The notes: generated by a model not told the origin, from the sequence alone. 64,000 nucleotides of DNA from Pantoea agglomerans NBRC 102470 (GCF_001598475.1 NZ_BCZA01000008.1:62001-126000), one strand, 5' to 3'; shown: positions 41,101 through 47,089, numbered from the stretch's first letter. A program made the numbers and translations.

Positions 41101-42669
41101 GAAATCGGGGCTCAGGCGGGAGATATCGCGCGGACGCAGGGCGAGATAGCGGGACTGAAGGCGCAGCGAGATCCGGCGGCGCTTCAGGCGGCGAGGGAAG
41201 AGCTGGCCGGAAAAGGGAAGCTGAACCCGACGGCAGATGAGATAGCGAAGCAGGCTTACGACACGGCGATGAAGCCGTTCGGCACGGGTTCGTCGCTGCA
41301 GCAGGGCATCAGCGCGGTGACGGCGGCGGTGCAGGGCCTGTCGGGCGGGAACGTGGCGCAGGCGTTAAGCGGCGCGTCGGCACCGTACCTGGCGGAAAAG
41401 ATACACGAGCTGACGACGGACGCGAACGGTAAGGTTAATACCGAAGCGAACCTGATGGCGCACGCGGTGCTGGGTGCGGTAACCTCGTATGCGTCGGGCA
41501 ATGCGGCGCTGGCGGGTGCCTCGGGCGCGGTGATGGGCGAGTACATCGCGCAGCAGTTGTATCCGGGGGTTAAGCGTAATGACCTGTCTGAGGAGCAGCG
41601 GCAGACGATAAGTGCGCTGGGGACGCTGGCGGCGGGTCTGGCGGGCGGCGTGGTTGGTGACAGCACGGCGGATGCGGTGGCGGGGGCGCAGGCGGGAAAA
41701 AATGCGGTTGAGCAGAATCACCTGCACGTATCGGAGAAGACCGAGCTGGAGCTGGCGAAGCAGAAACTCCAGAACAGCAAAGATCCGGCAGAGCGTGAGC
41801 AGGCGCAGCAGAAGATCAATGAGCTGAACGAGCTGGATATCAGCCGCGATCAGAAAGTGCTGGATGCCTGCGGAAATGGTAACGCAGGAAGCGCAGCCTG
41901 TGCCGGTGCGAGACTGGAAGTTATCGCAGTAAAAGGCGAGTACGAAACCGGCCCCTACAACTCGAAGATCAGCCAGCAGTATGCAGACTCCTACGGTAAG
42001 ATCGTAGACCTGCTGAATATCACCAGCGTTGATGCACAGAATCAGCAGCAGGTGAAAGATGCGATGGTGAACTATGCGATGATTCAGCTTGGTCTGGATA
42101 AAGCGACGGCTGAGAACTACATCGAAACCTACGACGGGATGAAGATGGTAGCGGCGTCGATGACGCCGGTGTTGGGTGCTGCGGCTGCCAGTAAACTCAG
42201 TACGCTGGCTAAAAAAGTTGTGGTTTATCCATCGGGTATAAATTTCAAAATTGATCAGCCAAAACACTTGGCAACAGTCGATGGATTTACGCAGAAAAAT
42301 GGGATCTCAGGTGGGCATAATGCCACAGCATTTTATGATGCGGCTAAAGAGTATAACGTGAAGATCGTCAGTGAAACACCGACCGGCGTTAATGGTATTA
42401 CGGAGGTTAAATATCTGGTTCCAACCAAGAACAGGGATGGAAGCCTTACTGGTGAATATAAAGCAGCACCGGAAACTAAAACCATATACGATCCAAAGGT
42501 ATTTACAGATGAAAAAATCCTGAATCTTGGTCAGCAGGCTGCTGCTAATGGTTTCAAAGAAGCGATGAATAGCCCGAACGGTACAGCGAATGTTATAGCA
42601 GGCGGTGTTAGTTTCAGGATATATGTTGATAAATCCACGGGTACGGTACGGAACTTCCATCCGAATTAA
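32164..42669 (+). CDS. cdiA: CdiA: contact-dependent growth inhibition effector with EndoU-type nuclease C-terminus
   Basis: 3501 residues. In order: an extended signal peptide region (MNKHCYRIIFSRTHGELRVV) and cleavage after AMA near residue 65; a TPS/haemagglutination domain with NPNL and the NPAGIVCNGC motif (about 66-300); filamentous FHA-1 repeats with LDN/LNNQ units (about 350-1430); a non-repetitive, Tyr/Trp-rich segment (about 1435-1900) where receptor-binding regions lie in CdiA proteins; FHA-2 repeats (about 2030-2900); a pre-toxin domain ending in VEQN (3182-3185, a variant of VENN); and the toxin. The last 140 residues resemble bacterial EndoU RNases: H3368, H3385 in SGGHN, then FTDEKILN and a C-terminal FHPN. 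EndoU-type CDI toxins cut tRNA. Immunity would be the next gene. Confidence 0.9.
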   Translation: MNKHCYRIIFSRTHGELRVVSELARSCSTEPGQSRGNGTPRLWVTLRRAAWLLGMALFAGPAMANGIVADSNATPGQRPDVIATQNGLPQVNITAPNQAGISHNQYQQFDVAQNGAILNNSAVMTSTQLAGMIQGNPNLNPDTPAARVIINEVNSNNPSQLRGYMEVAGGRAQVIVANPAGIVCNGCGTINAGRMTLTTGKPQLNADGSLAGYQVERGVVRIEGGGLNGDPRHDTEYVDILARAVEINAGVWAKKELAVVAGRNRVSADAQTVTPLADDGSARPELAIDMGQMGGMYSGQIRMIGTEAGVGVRNQNAQVQAGKTLVVSSEGKLVWQSAAQDGVTQAGGDISLAAREDIDYQGKLHSGGQLTVGSREGGITQSGTLAAAGDVRLTAARSIQSSGHLLAGSDASSQVVQEANLQLESQDTIRASGSLLSKKEVSARGRRVDLSGAQVAASRATLTAQEGGVAVRQAVINGTELVINTAGDIEAQQAQISAGRWQIDGRSLFSQQAGWSQTGSGESRFTLSGGLDNSDGAIESRQLSFRAASLNNQRGRMVALDNAAQKWRIDGLLDNTAGELGNNGDLTLETGSLTNQGGTVKTKASLAINASTAVNNSQGKLLAGDALTLSAGGDLDNHAGTLNGGQLSLTAQHLNNAQGEIVSQGDLDLTTLQGLDNSDGWIEAGHHLSLNSGGLWQNRDGTAQGGERVTAAADQLNNASGRLQSGGDLELTSRGDILNQSGKLTAKNALAVHGTAATLFDNDGGSLQSGGDLLLQGGALNNRQSGQILSQQALTLNLAGDWDNQGGTLTGNGRTQASAANLLNAQGAINALDTLDMQVAGRLDNSNGRIFSRLSQTLQAQEMSNTQGWMGSQGSWTATTAGFDNTAGSVQSQQQAELSANWLSNASGVLQSAAGMALRIAQDINNLAGKVSAQQQLTVQGQTEGSRTGNINNADGQWLAGEGLTITAARLDNTQGGLLYSQRQLKLNLAGDVHNQAGKIQSGEAFQLDAQTLNNTGGNIDSQQQLTLQLSGQFDNKGGAVRSNGGQQINAAAINNRQGVFSSREAINLTTGQLENASGTLISQGAGSYHVGTLNNQQGKVHSGAALTLEAAQLNNQSGQLVATQDLVLNATAIDNRTQGVISSQAGLSLQADRLINRDGGLLLGTTYSDITARDIDNSAGRLQSAGTLRLRGVAQLDNRQGRVLANDDLTLNGDLSPTDSPLVLLNQSGRLESAGALNIHAHSFDNQGGTLLGLQALRLSAQQDYTRQASETISSNGTVTVSLSGAFTNLVDWLLPGNLVLNAAGITNPAMLVGKTVQLTTGALLNSGRLEADDLTLNVDSLDNRAALMGDEVTVRSRVIDNHGQPAVIAATQSLTLQASERLSNTDGALLYSGNRLSLHSDDLIENRASFVEADGDMTLEARRLNNLREGLVIERNAETSDYKWHRYNYYWRSYGSAVSTDLSTMASTTQQLTFQDESAAQSNPYGTLLAIDAAGKRAQVRVMNNQGVLTDLWVNYLALNPSADGTYAMTFYETRGFRQNNVPTPYQNTVWREHDRGRLEQWDPEKHIDIDNAPFVTDYNNFRERTAAGTITRDRLVSEGMGARILADGNMILRITGALFNDASVITANGNLTLDGGGSIDNRGYSVNERRQEVIVDHMDKDTHHWYPTFNSDETTALATVDGIITGNGNVSINGTSISNTTVNQAQISQLEAALQAVDAERAEYERNPLAFAVDGVARHDGDTELTTGNNTTGRPLLPAELALTALQQLEKVATTIPNNGLFSQHTAAGSPYLIVTDERFTSKSKFISSDYLLERVGYDPSQVHKRLGDGFYEQRLVREQVLKLTGRPSVNGWDAMAQYQELMNNGSKVAQDFHLVPGVALTPQQIAALQQDIVWLVSETVDTADGPQTVWVPKVYLAQTTLRLTGAGAVIGGGNLQLSADSVTNAGNLFADQALSIDSGQFQHLGGDIKAGSIDVKAETLTISTDLQNALRQATMSAEDISLSGTDIRLQGAKLNATNNLSLSAHNNLEIGAAKSSHSGSLNVISGAMGNRTSSGIEEAGRRMAQVSGEWQQAQGSELNAGGNLLLSAGRDLTLTGSQASASGSARVQAGGDIHIGAETTTNATHLEAGSRTSSVSNSRTEDRLVLSTLSGDQGVTLVAGNNLQAEGAQVDSTEGRIGISAQNVTIKDAHTRTQDLDSENRRLGNTRSHRDEETIREGSMGSTFGGEQGVMVIGREGDVTVTGSTLHSGQGAVALQAKKDVILSHTTDSEHRVSEEKSRGRKTKGERSEEMLSENVVGSTLSGRDGVTVVAQDGSITATASTLHSELGAVALQAKQDVTLNTATERAFDFSEERSERKGFLKKSSSHTITQDGSTRENGSLLSGESVTVIAGRDLTVTGSAVAADQDVSLRAGRDVEIGAATETDSHYQLKEKKKSGLLGSGGIGFTIGKQSTRHEIDEKGTTQSQSVSTIGSSQGSVDITAGNRLHVGGADLVAGQDMNLTGDSVTIDPGFDSRSRKETFEQKQSGLSIALSGTAGSALNTAVSSAQQARKSGGGRVSALQNTQAALNGVQAAQAAQMDGLNTAAADAHNAAGDLKPGQDGYQAGSTNTIGVSASYGSQSSKRETRTESSQSKGSTLTAGRNLTVTATGKNGTAQSGDISIAGSQLKAGGDLGLDASRDILLQSAQNTQSTDGKNSSKGGSVGVGIGVGSGGYGISVSASINAAKGSEKGNGLTHSETTLDAGNRLSLTSGRDITLTGAQANGESVKVDAGRNLTLTSEQDSDRYDSKQQSASAGGSFTFGSMTGSANVNVSRDKMHSTWQSVAEQTGIFAGKGGFDVTVGEHTQLNGAVISSTATADKNRLDTGTLGFGDIENHAEYEVEHQSAGMSTGGSIGGQFAGNMANGMLAGLNDSGSADSTTKAAVSEGTIVIRDKEQQTQDVADLSRDVANANPGLDVIFDKEKEQNRLKAAQLIGEIGAQAGDIARTQGEIAGLKAQRDPAALQAAREELAGKGKLNPTADEIAKQAYDTAMKPFGTGSSLQQGISAVTAAVQGLSGGNVAQALSGASAPYLAEKIHELTTDANGKVNTEANLMAHAVLGAVTSYASGNAALAGASGAVMGEYIAQQLYPGVKRNDLSEEQRQTISALGTLAAGLAGGVVGDSTADAVAGAQAGKNAVEQNHLHVSEKTELELAKQKLQNSKDPAEREQAQQKINELNELDISRDQKVLDACGNGNAGSAACAGARLEVIAVKGEYETGPYNSKISQQYADSYGKIVDLLNITSVDAQNQQQVKDAMVNYAMIQLGLDKATAENYIETYDGMKMVAASMTPVLGAAAASKLSTLAKKVVVYPSGINFKIDQPKHLATVDGFTQKNGISGGHNATAFYDAAKEYNVKIVSETPTGVNGITEVKYLVPTKNRDGSLTGEYKAAPETKTIYDPKVFTDEKILNLGQQAAANGFKEAMNSPNGTANVIAGGVSFRIYVDKSTGTVRNFHPN
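41481..41701 (+). repeat. Pre-toxin direct repeat, copy in cdiA
   Basis: 221 nt encoding the end of the pre-toxin domain. It is nearly identical, with no indel, to 43364-43584 in the orphan module. Identity stops right at the junction to the variable toxin. Confidence 0.9.
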
Positions 42670-42681
42670 AGCATTGGATAA

Positions 42682-43053
42682 ATGAAAATGGATAAAAAAT
42701 TATTTGAGATGTCAGATGTTTACTCCGGCCTCAATGAGGTTGTTGTAGGTTATTTCAATATCATGTCATCTGGCAGGAATTTTCTGGAAGTTATCGAACA
42801 TATTATTGGGCAAGTTGGTTTTAACACTGATGGTGCCTATTGCAATTTTCCCGACATGAACAGCTTCGATGAAAGTGAACATTTTGAGGGTGTGGAGTTT
42901 GCTGTAGGTTATCCTCCTTCTGAAGCGGAGACCGTGATTGTCAGTGAAGAAACCTGTTATCGGTATGTTCGACTCGCATGTGAAAGGTATTTAAAACTTC
43001 ATCCTGAAGATACCGAAAAGGTGAACGGTTTACTAGCTAAGTTACCTGCCTGA
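42682..43053 (+). CDS. cdiI: Probable CdiI immunity protein for the EndoU-type toxin
   Basis: 123 residues, acidic, starting 12 bp after the cdiA stop, which is the standard place for cdiI. No signal peptide or membrane segment is seen, so it should act in the cytoplasm, where it would bind and block the cognate CdiA toxin. No specific immunity family is recognised with confidence. A second in-frame ATG at 42688 is an equally plausible start. Base composition is more AT-rich than cdiA. A terminator follows immediately. Confidence 0.7.
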   Translation: MKMDKKLFEMSDVYSGLNEVVVGYFNIMSSGRNFLEVIEHIIGQVGFNTDGAYCNFPDMNSFDESEHFEGVEFAVGYPPSEAETVIVSEETCYRYVRLACERYLKLHPEDTEKVNGLLAKLPA

Positions 43054-43059
43054 GTACAA

Positions 43060-43089
43060 AAGTCCCGGCCCGGTGGCCGGGCCTTTTTT
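43060..43089 (+). terminator. Terminator after cdiI
   Basis: CCCGGCC, a 4-base loop and GGCCGGG, followed by CC and a run of six T, 10 bp after the cdiI stop. Confidence 0.9.
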
Positions 43090-43363
43090 CGCCTACTGTC
43101 TGCCATGCCGTTGCCCGGTCTGTGACCGTTTTTACTCACCAACTGTGGAACAGGGTTTGTTTTGTTGAACCGCCAGGTTGTGGCCGTCCCACAAAACGCC
43201 TTCTGAATCATGGGCAGGGCTGCGCCCCGACAGACGCAGGCCATCCATGCGCAGCAGCGCCGGGCGCAGACGCCGGAAAGGCTGCTGGCGTCGAATGAAA
43301 AAAGTTACCTGACAACGCTGCACCAAAACGCGCAGCGGCTGCTGCGGCCGCTGTAAAGTGGTT
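43090..43363. other. Unassigned segment between cdiI and the orphan toxin module
   Basis: 274 bp. It holds a 48-codon plus-strand frame from the ATG at 43210 to 43356, rich in Gln/Arg (MGRAAPRQTQAIHAQQRRAQ), with no family match or ribosome-binding site. This is probably debris from an earlier element. No inverted repeats or transposase remnant are evident. Confidence 0.4.
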
Positions 43364-43584
43364 AACCTCGTACGCGGCGGGCAATGCTGCGCTGGCCGGC
43401 GCCTCGGGCGCGGTGATGGGCGAGTACATCGCGCAGCAGATGTATCCGGGGGTTAAACGTGAAGACCTGTCTGAGGAGCAGCGGCAGACGATAAGTGCGC
43501 TGGGGACGCTGGCGGCGGGCCTAGCGGGCGGCGTGGTTGGTGACAGCACGGCGGATGCGGTGGCGGGGGCGCAGGCGGGAAAAA
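43364..43584 (+). repeat. Pre-toxin direct repeat, copy in the orphan module
   Basis: This is the second copy of the 221-nt segment at 41481-41701, with about a dozen substitutions by eye and no indel. It joins the orphan toxin to a cdiA-like sequence in frame, so recombination between the copies would swap the cdiA C-terminus. Confidence 0.9.
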
Positions 43585-44270
43585 CGTCGCTGGAAAATAA
43601 CAATCTTATTCTGCCTGCACCAGTGCCTGTACCGGGCGTACCCGTTGGCCCCGGCGATCAGGTCAAAAAGGATGCGGATAAGCAGATAGCTTCCGGCCTG
43701 GACGGTGCGCTGAAAGATATTGGTGAAGCCATTGATAAAGCCACACAGTGTTCATTCGGACGGGCCTGTTCTGAAGATACTGGCGACAGCAGCGCAAATC
43801 AGCCTAATATTGGAAAGGATCTGACCGATGCAGAGAAGGCTGAACTGGGTGGATCCGGATCGGGAGCGCCGGGCGGCTGGGAACCGCAGGATGAAGAGAA
43901 TGCGCGGAATAACGCTTCATCTAAAAGTACTGATAAGATCGGTGAATGGTCTCTTGATGAATTATCAGATGGGGCGAAACATGTTGACCCAGCATCGAAA
44001 AAAGGAGATTTGACTCTTACAGGAAGAGCTTTACAAAAACATGGAAGTCGTCCGGGAGGTTGTTTCCCTTCTGCTAAAGGCAATCCATGTTCAATAAATG
44101 AGCAGGGTCAGCAAATAGTAGACAATATTTTGAACGATCCGAATAAGACTATTATCCAAAGTAATGCAGGACGTTATGGGAAAGTAACCGATATTTTCTC
44201 GTCCAATGGTCAGGGGCTGCGATATGACGCTCAAGGAAAACTTATAGGCTTTTTGGAACCACCAAAATGA
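43413..44270 (+). CDS. Orphan CdiA C-terminus: pre-toxin end plus unidentified polymorphic toxin
   Basis: 285 residues from the GTG at 43413; the frame is open further upstream to about 43300 but has no ATG. It has no signal, TPS domain or filament, so it cannot be secreted alone. The first 58 residues repeat the cdiA pre-toxin; LENN (60-63) takes the place of VENN. A Gly/Asp-rich linker follows, then the last 90 residues: [44 protein letters not shown] and IGFLEPP. This pattern recurs at the ends of Rhs/CDI polymorphic toxins and a nuclease is likely, but I cannot name the family. The GC content falls in the last third. The next gene overlaps by 4 bp and is its probable immunity gene. Confidence 0.75.
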   Translation: MMGEYIAQQMYPGVKREDLSEEQRQTISALGTLAAGLAGGVVGDSTADAVAGAQAGKTSLENNNLILPAPVPVPGVPVGPGDQVKKDADKQIASGLDGALKDIGEAIDKATQCSFGRACSEDTGDSSANQPNIGKDLTDAEKAELGGSGSGAPGGWEPQDEENARNNASSKSTDKIGEWSLDELSDGAKHVDPASKKGDLTLTGRALQKHGSRPGGCFPSAKGNPCSINEQGQQIVDNILNDPNKTIIQSNAGRYGKVTDIFSSNGQGLRYDAQGKLIGFLEPPK

Positions 44271-44488
44271 CAAACAAACTTCATGCTAAAATAGCGAGCT
44301 TGCCGGATAGAGAAAATGTAGTTTATGAAATCTATTTAGGTACAGATCAAGTCGCTGAGGTATCTAATGAACCAGATACAGGAATGCGTATAGAAATATT
44401 TAATTGTCAGCATGCCAACGGTTGGGGTTTTGATTTTAACGAATTTTATCTTTTGGTTGAGCAGGCAAAGAAAAATATATCAGCATGA
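44267..44488 (+). CDS. Probable orphan CDI immunity protein
   Basis: 73 residues, small, soluble and acidic ([20 protein letters not shown]). Its ATG overlaps the stop of the orphan toxin by 4 bp (ATGA), implying coupled translation, and a terminator follows, as at cdiI. Position and size fit an immunity protein that would protect against siblings carrying the same toxin on CdiA. No family is recognised. Confidence 0.65.
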   Translation: MTNKLHAKIASLPDRENVVYEIYLGTDQVAEVSNEPDTGMRIEIFNCQHANGWGFDFNEFYLLVEQAKKNISA

Positions 44489-44521
44489 AGAAATCCCGGC
44501 CAATCGAGCCGGGATCTTCTT
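44488..44521 (+). terminator. Terminator after the orphan immunity gene
   Basis: A long stem, AAGAAATCCCGGC pairing imperfectly with GCCGGGATCTTCTT, begins at the stop codon. The tail is short on T. It lies 10 bp from the end of the convergent symE-like gene and may serve both. Confidence 0.7.
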
Positions 44522-44530
44522 ACCCGCCGA

Positions 44531-44746
44531 TCACTCCTTAGCCAGCCGGATAAGCAGCTCTCCCTGCTCACAAATCACCTCAACCTTCTTCCCCGTTTCA
44601 AACCCCAGATCCCCCATCCAGTGGCCCCGCAGCGTGATCGACGGTGATGGCTGGTGCTTAATATGATCCCGGATATACCCCACGGTATAACGCCTTGATT
44701 TAGTTGTGGGTGTGGTGGTGCCTGGCTTATGATGTGTCTCAGCCAT
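44531..44746 (-). CDS. SymE-like toxin-family protein (short form)
   Basis: 71 residues from the ATG at 44746 (AAGGAG 7 bases upstream). The AbrB-like SymE fold is visible in RRYTVGYIRDH, SPSITLRGHWMGDLGFETGKKVEV and a C-terminal GELLIRL. E. coli SymE is an SOS-induced toxin linked to RNA decay and held down by the antisense RNA SymR; short relatives are common beside Rhs and CDI toxins. An inverted repeat lies in its upstream region. No LexA box was recognised. Toxicity of this shorter protein is not established. Confidence 0.75.
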   Translation of the reverse strand: MAETHHKPGTTTPTTKSRRYTVGYIRDHIKHQPSPSITLRGHWMGDLGFETGKKVEVICEQGELLIRLAKE

Positions 44747-45116
44747 AATCAACTCCTTGATAGTTGCTTGTGGTCAGCGACTGAAACGGGGGCCAACCCG
44801 TTTCAGCTCGCGCTAAAAATCTCTCGTTACGTTCTTCCTTTTCTGTTTTCTCCTGTTCAAATATACACCGCCCGCTTTGTAAACTCGCTGAAAGCTAAGT
44901 AATAAACTGCGAGTCGTCTCTGAAAAACGGATTGTTTTTTCCGTTTACTATTTCGTTTACATCCTCTTCTCAATACTCTCTTCAGCATCTGCAGCCGGCC
45001 ATTTTTTTATATGGGTATGGCGATTTCCGGCATCGCATAAGAGTGAAATGATGATGACAGGGAAAAGGATGAAAGGCATGATGACACCACAAATGACACC
45101 ACGCGAGAGTCAGGTT
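44747..45116. other. Divergent region between symE-like and relB-like genes
   Basis: 370 bp without a confident gene. It contains a perfect inverted repeat at 44781-44806 and a T-rich stretch around 44845-44950 with a second weak inverted repeat (AAACGG...CCGTTT, 44932-44945). An antisense RNA such as SymR could be encoded here but no promoter is certain. Confidence 0.4.
44781..44806. repeat. Perfect inverted repeat upstream of the symE-like gene
   Basis: CTGAAACGGG, six bases, CCCGTTTCAG. It would form a stable 10-bp hairpin in either strand's RNA, 35 bp upstream of the symE-like start. It could be an operator or part of a small RNA. Confidence 0.6.
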
Positions 45117-45401
45117 ATGAGTACTATCCACTTCAGGATTGATGAGGACGTTAAACGGCTGGCGATGCGGGCAGCAGAGCGCCAGAAGATGACGCTGACA
45201 GAGGTTATGCGTCAGCGAGCGGAAGAGCTGGCTGCTGAAGAGCGGCAATATCAGGATGGCCAACATGATGCATGGCTGGAAGAGCAGATAGTGACGGCAT
45301 TCAGTCGTTATGATGCCGGTGATAGCGAGTTCATCAGTAACGATGAAATGAATGCCCGCATGGAAGAACTGAAAGCGCAGGCCGCGCGGGGAACGTTGTG
45401 A
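45117..45401 (+). CDS. RelB/DinJ-type ribbon-helix-helix antitoxin
   Basis: 94 residues from the ATG at 45117 (MSTIHFRIDEDVKRLA). The N-terminal strand IHFRIDEDVKR followed by two helices (AAERQKMTLTEVMRQRAEEL) is a ribbon-helix-helix DNA-binding domain, and the acidic C-terminus is expected to wrap the toxin. It overlaps the downstream RelE/ParE-type toxin gene by 4 bp. Such antitoxins neutralise their toxin and repress their own promoter. Earlier in-frame ATGs (from 45048) lack homology. Confidence 0.8.
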   Translation: MSTIHFRIDEDVKRLAMRAAERQKMTLTEVMRQRAEELAAEERQYQDGQHDAWLEEQIVTAFSRYDAGDSEFISNDEMNARMEELKAQAARGTL

Positions 45402-45697
45402 TATCAGCCGTTCAATGGGAAAAACAGGCGCAGGCAGACAGGGAGACGATATTTCGTTATCTGTATCGTGAGGCTGGCCTGCTGGTAGCCAGTGCAACAG
45501 ACGATAAGTTTACCCGTATGGCCAGTCTGCTTAGCGAAAACCCGCGGGCCGGAACAAAAGTCGGCACAGAAAAACAATATAAACTGGTGGTGCCACGCTT
45601 TCCGTTCATCATCGTCTATGTTGCCGAAACAGATGGCGTTCGCATCCTGCGGGTACTTCATACATCCCGGAAAATATCAGGCCGCTATCAAAGATAG
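45398..45697 (+). CDS. RelE/ParE-family toxin
   Basis: 99 residues from a GTG at 45398 overlapping the antitoxin stop. Family marks are VQWEKQAQADRETIFRYL at the start, NPRAGTKVG, and the C-terminal strand VRILRVLHTSRKISG. The fold serves both mRNA-cleaving RelE and gyrase-poisoning ParE toxins; the R-V-L-H-T-S-R end is closer to ParE-like members, but the activity is not certain. It forms a two-gene toxin-antitoxin operon inside the toxin island. Confidence 0.8.
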   Translation: MISAVQWEKQAQADRETIFRYLYREAGLLVASATDDKFTRMASLLSENPRAGTKVGTEKQYKLVVPRFPFIIVYVAETDGVRILRVLHTSRKISGRYQR

Positions 45698-45823
45698 TTA
45701 GCCTGTTCATCCAGCATCAGATTGTCAGGCATAAGGACGTCGTCAGACAGAACGGCACGCTTCAGAGCTGAATTAGACAATTAGCCCCCAAACCGCACCT
45801 TTTAATTTTTCACCTGCCATCTA

Positions 45824-45893
45824 CAGCACACCATCACGCCGCAGGCGGCGTCGTCCTTGCAAAGCTTTCACGCTGAAACAGTGTTTCCGCCAG
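45824..45893 (-). pseudogene. Duplicated fragment of the yibF 3' end
   Basis: 70 nt matching 47081-47149, which spans the yibF stop codon and last 20 codons, with one indel and about seven substitutions by eye. It is a footprint of past duplication or insertion at the yibF end, 1.2 kb from the intact gene. Confidence 0.85.
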
Positions 45894-45897
45894 ACGG

Positions 45898-46076
45898 TGT
45901 CGGTGAAGGGGCTGACGGGTAAGAACCTGGCGCAGGTGGTAAGCGATACGGATGCAGTTTGCTTGGCAACGCAGATAAATAAGCTGACGGAAGACTATTC
46001 GGAAGTACAGGCGATAGGGGCGCGTTGCTGGGTACGGTAACCTCTTATGCTTCTTGCAACTCGGCGCTGACAGGCG
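45898..46076 (+). pseudogene. Decayed cdiA pre-toxin fragment
   Basis: In one frame it reads VKGLTGKNLAQVVSD, then QINKLTED, and in shifted frames a piece like GAVTSYASGNSALTG, paralleling cdiA 41330-41520 (VQGLSGGNVAQALSG, KIHELTTD, LGAVTSYASGNAALAG). Frameshifts and stops break it. It is the remains of a third CdiA C-terminal module; the toxin portion is gone. Confidence 0.8.
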
Positions 46077-46267
46077 TACCGGACGGTATCAGTGACGAAG
46101 TATAATAAAAATACGCTCTAAAACCTATAGTCAACTAGCAAAGTGAAAGTGAGTTTTCGCTAATTCCATTAGCAAATTAAATTGTTTGAAAGTATATTTA
46201 TGAGAAGATAGCTCACTAACAACCAGAAGTTAAAATAAGTTTTAGTGTTATATAAGGAAAGATTAAA

Positions 46268-46849
46268 ATGCATGGAAGCCGTTTTGTTTCTGGCTATGAA
46301 AAAGGCAATGTTAAACGCTATTTATTACTCTCCGTTTTTTTCATCATATTCGCAGCATGGCTATGGTATCTGATGTGGTCAACTGGCGTCGCAAGTCGTG
46401 TTGTATTAATGAAGAGTGTTCCCGAGTGGACAACATACATTACTGTTGCATCAATAGTAGGTCTTGTTTTTTCGGGGCGAGTTGTTTATTTTAGACCAGT
46501 TGGTGAATCAGCTATCTATGTACTGAAAGCTTTTGGATGTGGCTTTTCTATTGGTCTTATATGCATTCTAAATTGTTACAGTGTCTATGTTTATATCGCT
46601 CCTGGTAACATTGTTCAGTATGAGTCTGAATATGAGGTTACGTTTCCAGGTCCGGCAGTTGGGAAATATAGCCATTGTGAAGCTGGCTTGTGGATTAAAG
46701 ATGCTCACACAAAAAGATGGCTTCAACTTTGTACAAATCGTACGAATTTATACAATGACAGGAAGCAAGGTATGACTAAAGTATGGGTGACGGCTCATAC
46801 TAATAAAATAGGGTCTTACATTATAAATTATAAGTTCACTTATGATTAG
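46268..46849 (+). CDS. AT-rich three-helix membrane protein, possible orphan immunity protein
   Basis: 193 residues with three hydrophobic segments (YLLLSVFFIIFAAWLWYLMW; TYITVASIVGLVFSG; CGFSIGLICILNCYSVYVYI) and a C-terminal soluble domain of about 85 residues with three Cys (CEAGLW, LQLCTNR). No family is recognised. GC content is far below the neighbours, a sign of recent transfer. It directly follows the decayed cdiA module, so it may be an immunity gene kept after its toxin was lost. AAGGAAAG precedes the ATG. That role is inference from position only. Confidence 0.6.
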   Translation: MHGSRFVSGYEKGNVKRYLLLSVFFIIFAAWLWYLMWSTGVASRVVLMKSVPEWTTYITVASIVGLVFSGRVVYFRPVGESAIYVLKAFGCGFSIGLICILNCYSVYVYIAPGNIVQYESEYEVTFPGPAVGKYSHCEAGLWIKDAHTKRWLQLCTNRTNLYNDRKQGMTKVWVTAHTNKIGSYIINYKFTYD

Positions 46850-47089
46850 TTTTAAAACAACTATACGCATTATTATTATTTTTATAAATCCGGGTTAACT
46901 GAGTGATAGTTAAAATTTCCGAGCGGAAAGTCCAGAGGCAGGAACGAAGATAATCCAGTAAAATTAATATTCGTGGGCTTTTACTGATCTATAGCCTGGC
47001 TCCAGATTTCTGCTGCTCTTAATGAAGTCATTACCTTGATATGGAGCCAGACACCATTGTCCTTCTTAATGGTTCTGGCTCAGCACCCA

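Larger units (their letters stand above)
45698..46267. other. Remnant-filled stretch between the RelE-type gene and a membrane protein gene
   Basis: 570 bp with no intact gene. It holds a scrap of the yibF 3' end (45824-45893) and a decayed cdiA fragment (45898-46076). The last 190 bp are AT-rich and serve as leader of the next gene. The first 125 bp show nothing recognised. Confidence 0.6.

Noticed and set aside
41365..42267. 300-codon minus-strand frame over the cdiA pre-toxin
   Set aside because: Arg/His/Leu-rich shadow of the real frame with no recognisable features.
43090..43363. Insertion sequence remnant between cdiI and the orphan module
   Set aside because: No transposase fragment, terminal inverted repeats or target duplication could be seen.
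45048..45116. Longer N-terminus for the RelB-type antitoxin
   Set aside because: The extra residues are Met/Lys-rich without homology, and the ribbon-helix-helix begins at the ATG at 45117.
46999..47049. CTGGCTCCA ... TGGAGCCAG inverted repeat near the yibF end as mobile-element termini
   Set aside because: Short arms around a 30-40 bp AT-rich centre with no gene; more like a terminator or chance dyad than an element.
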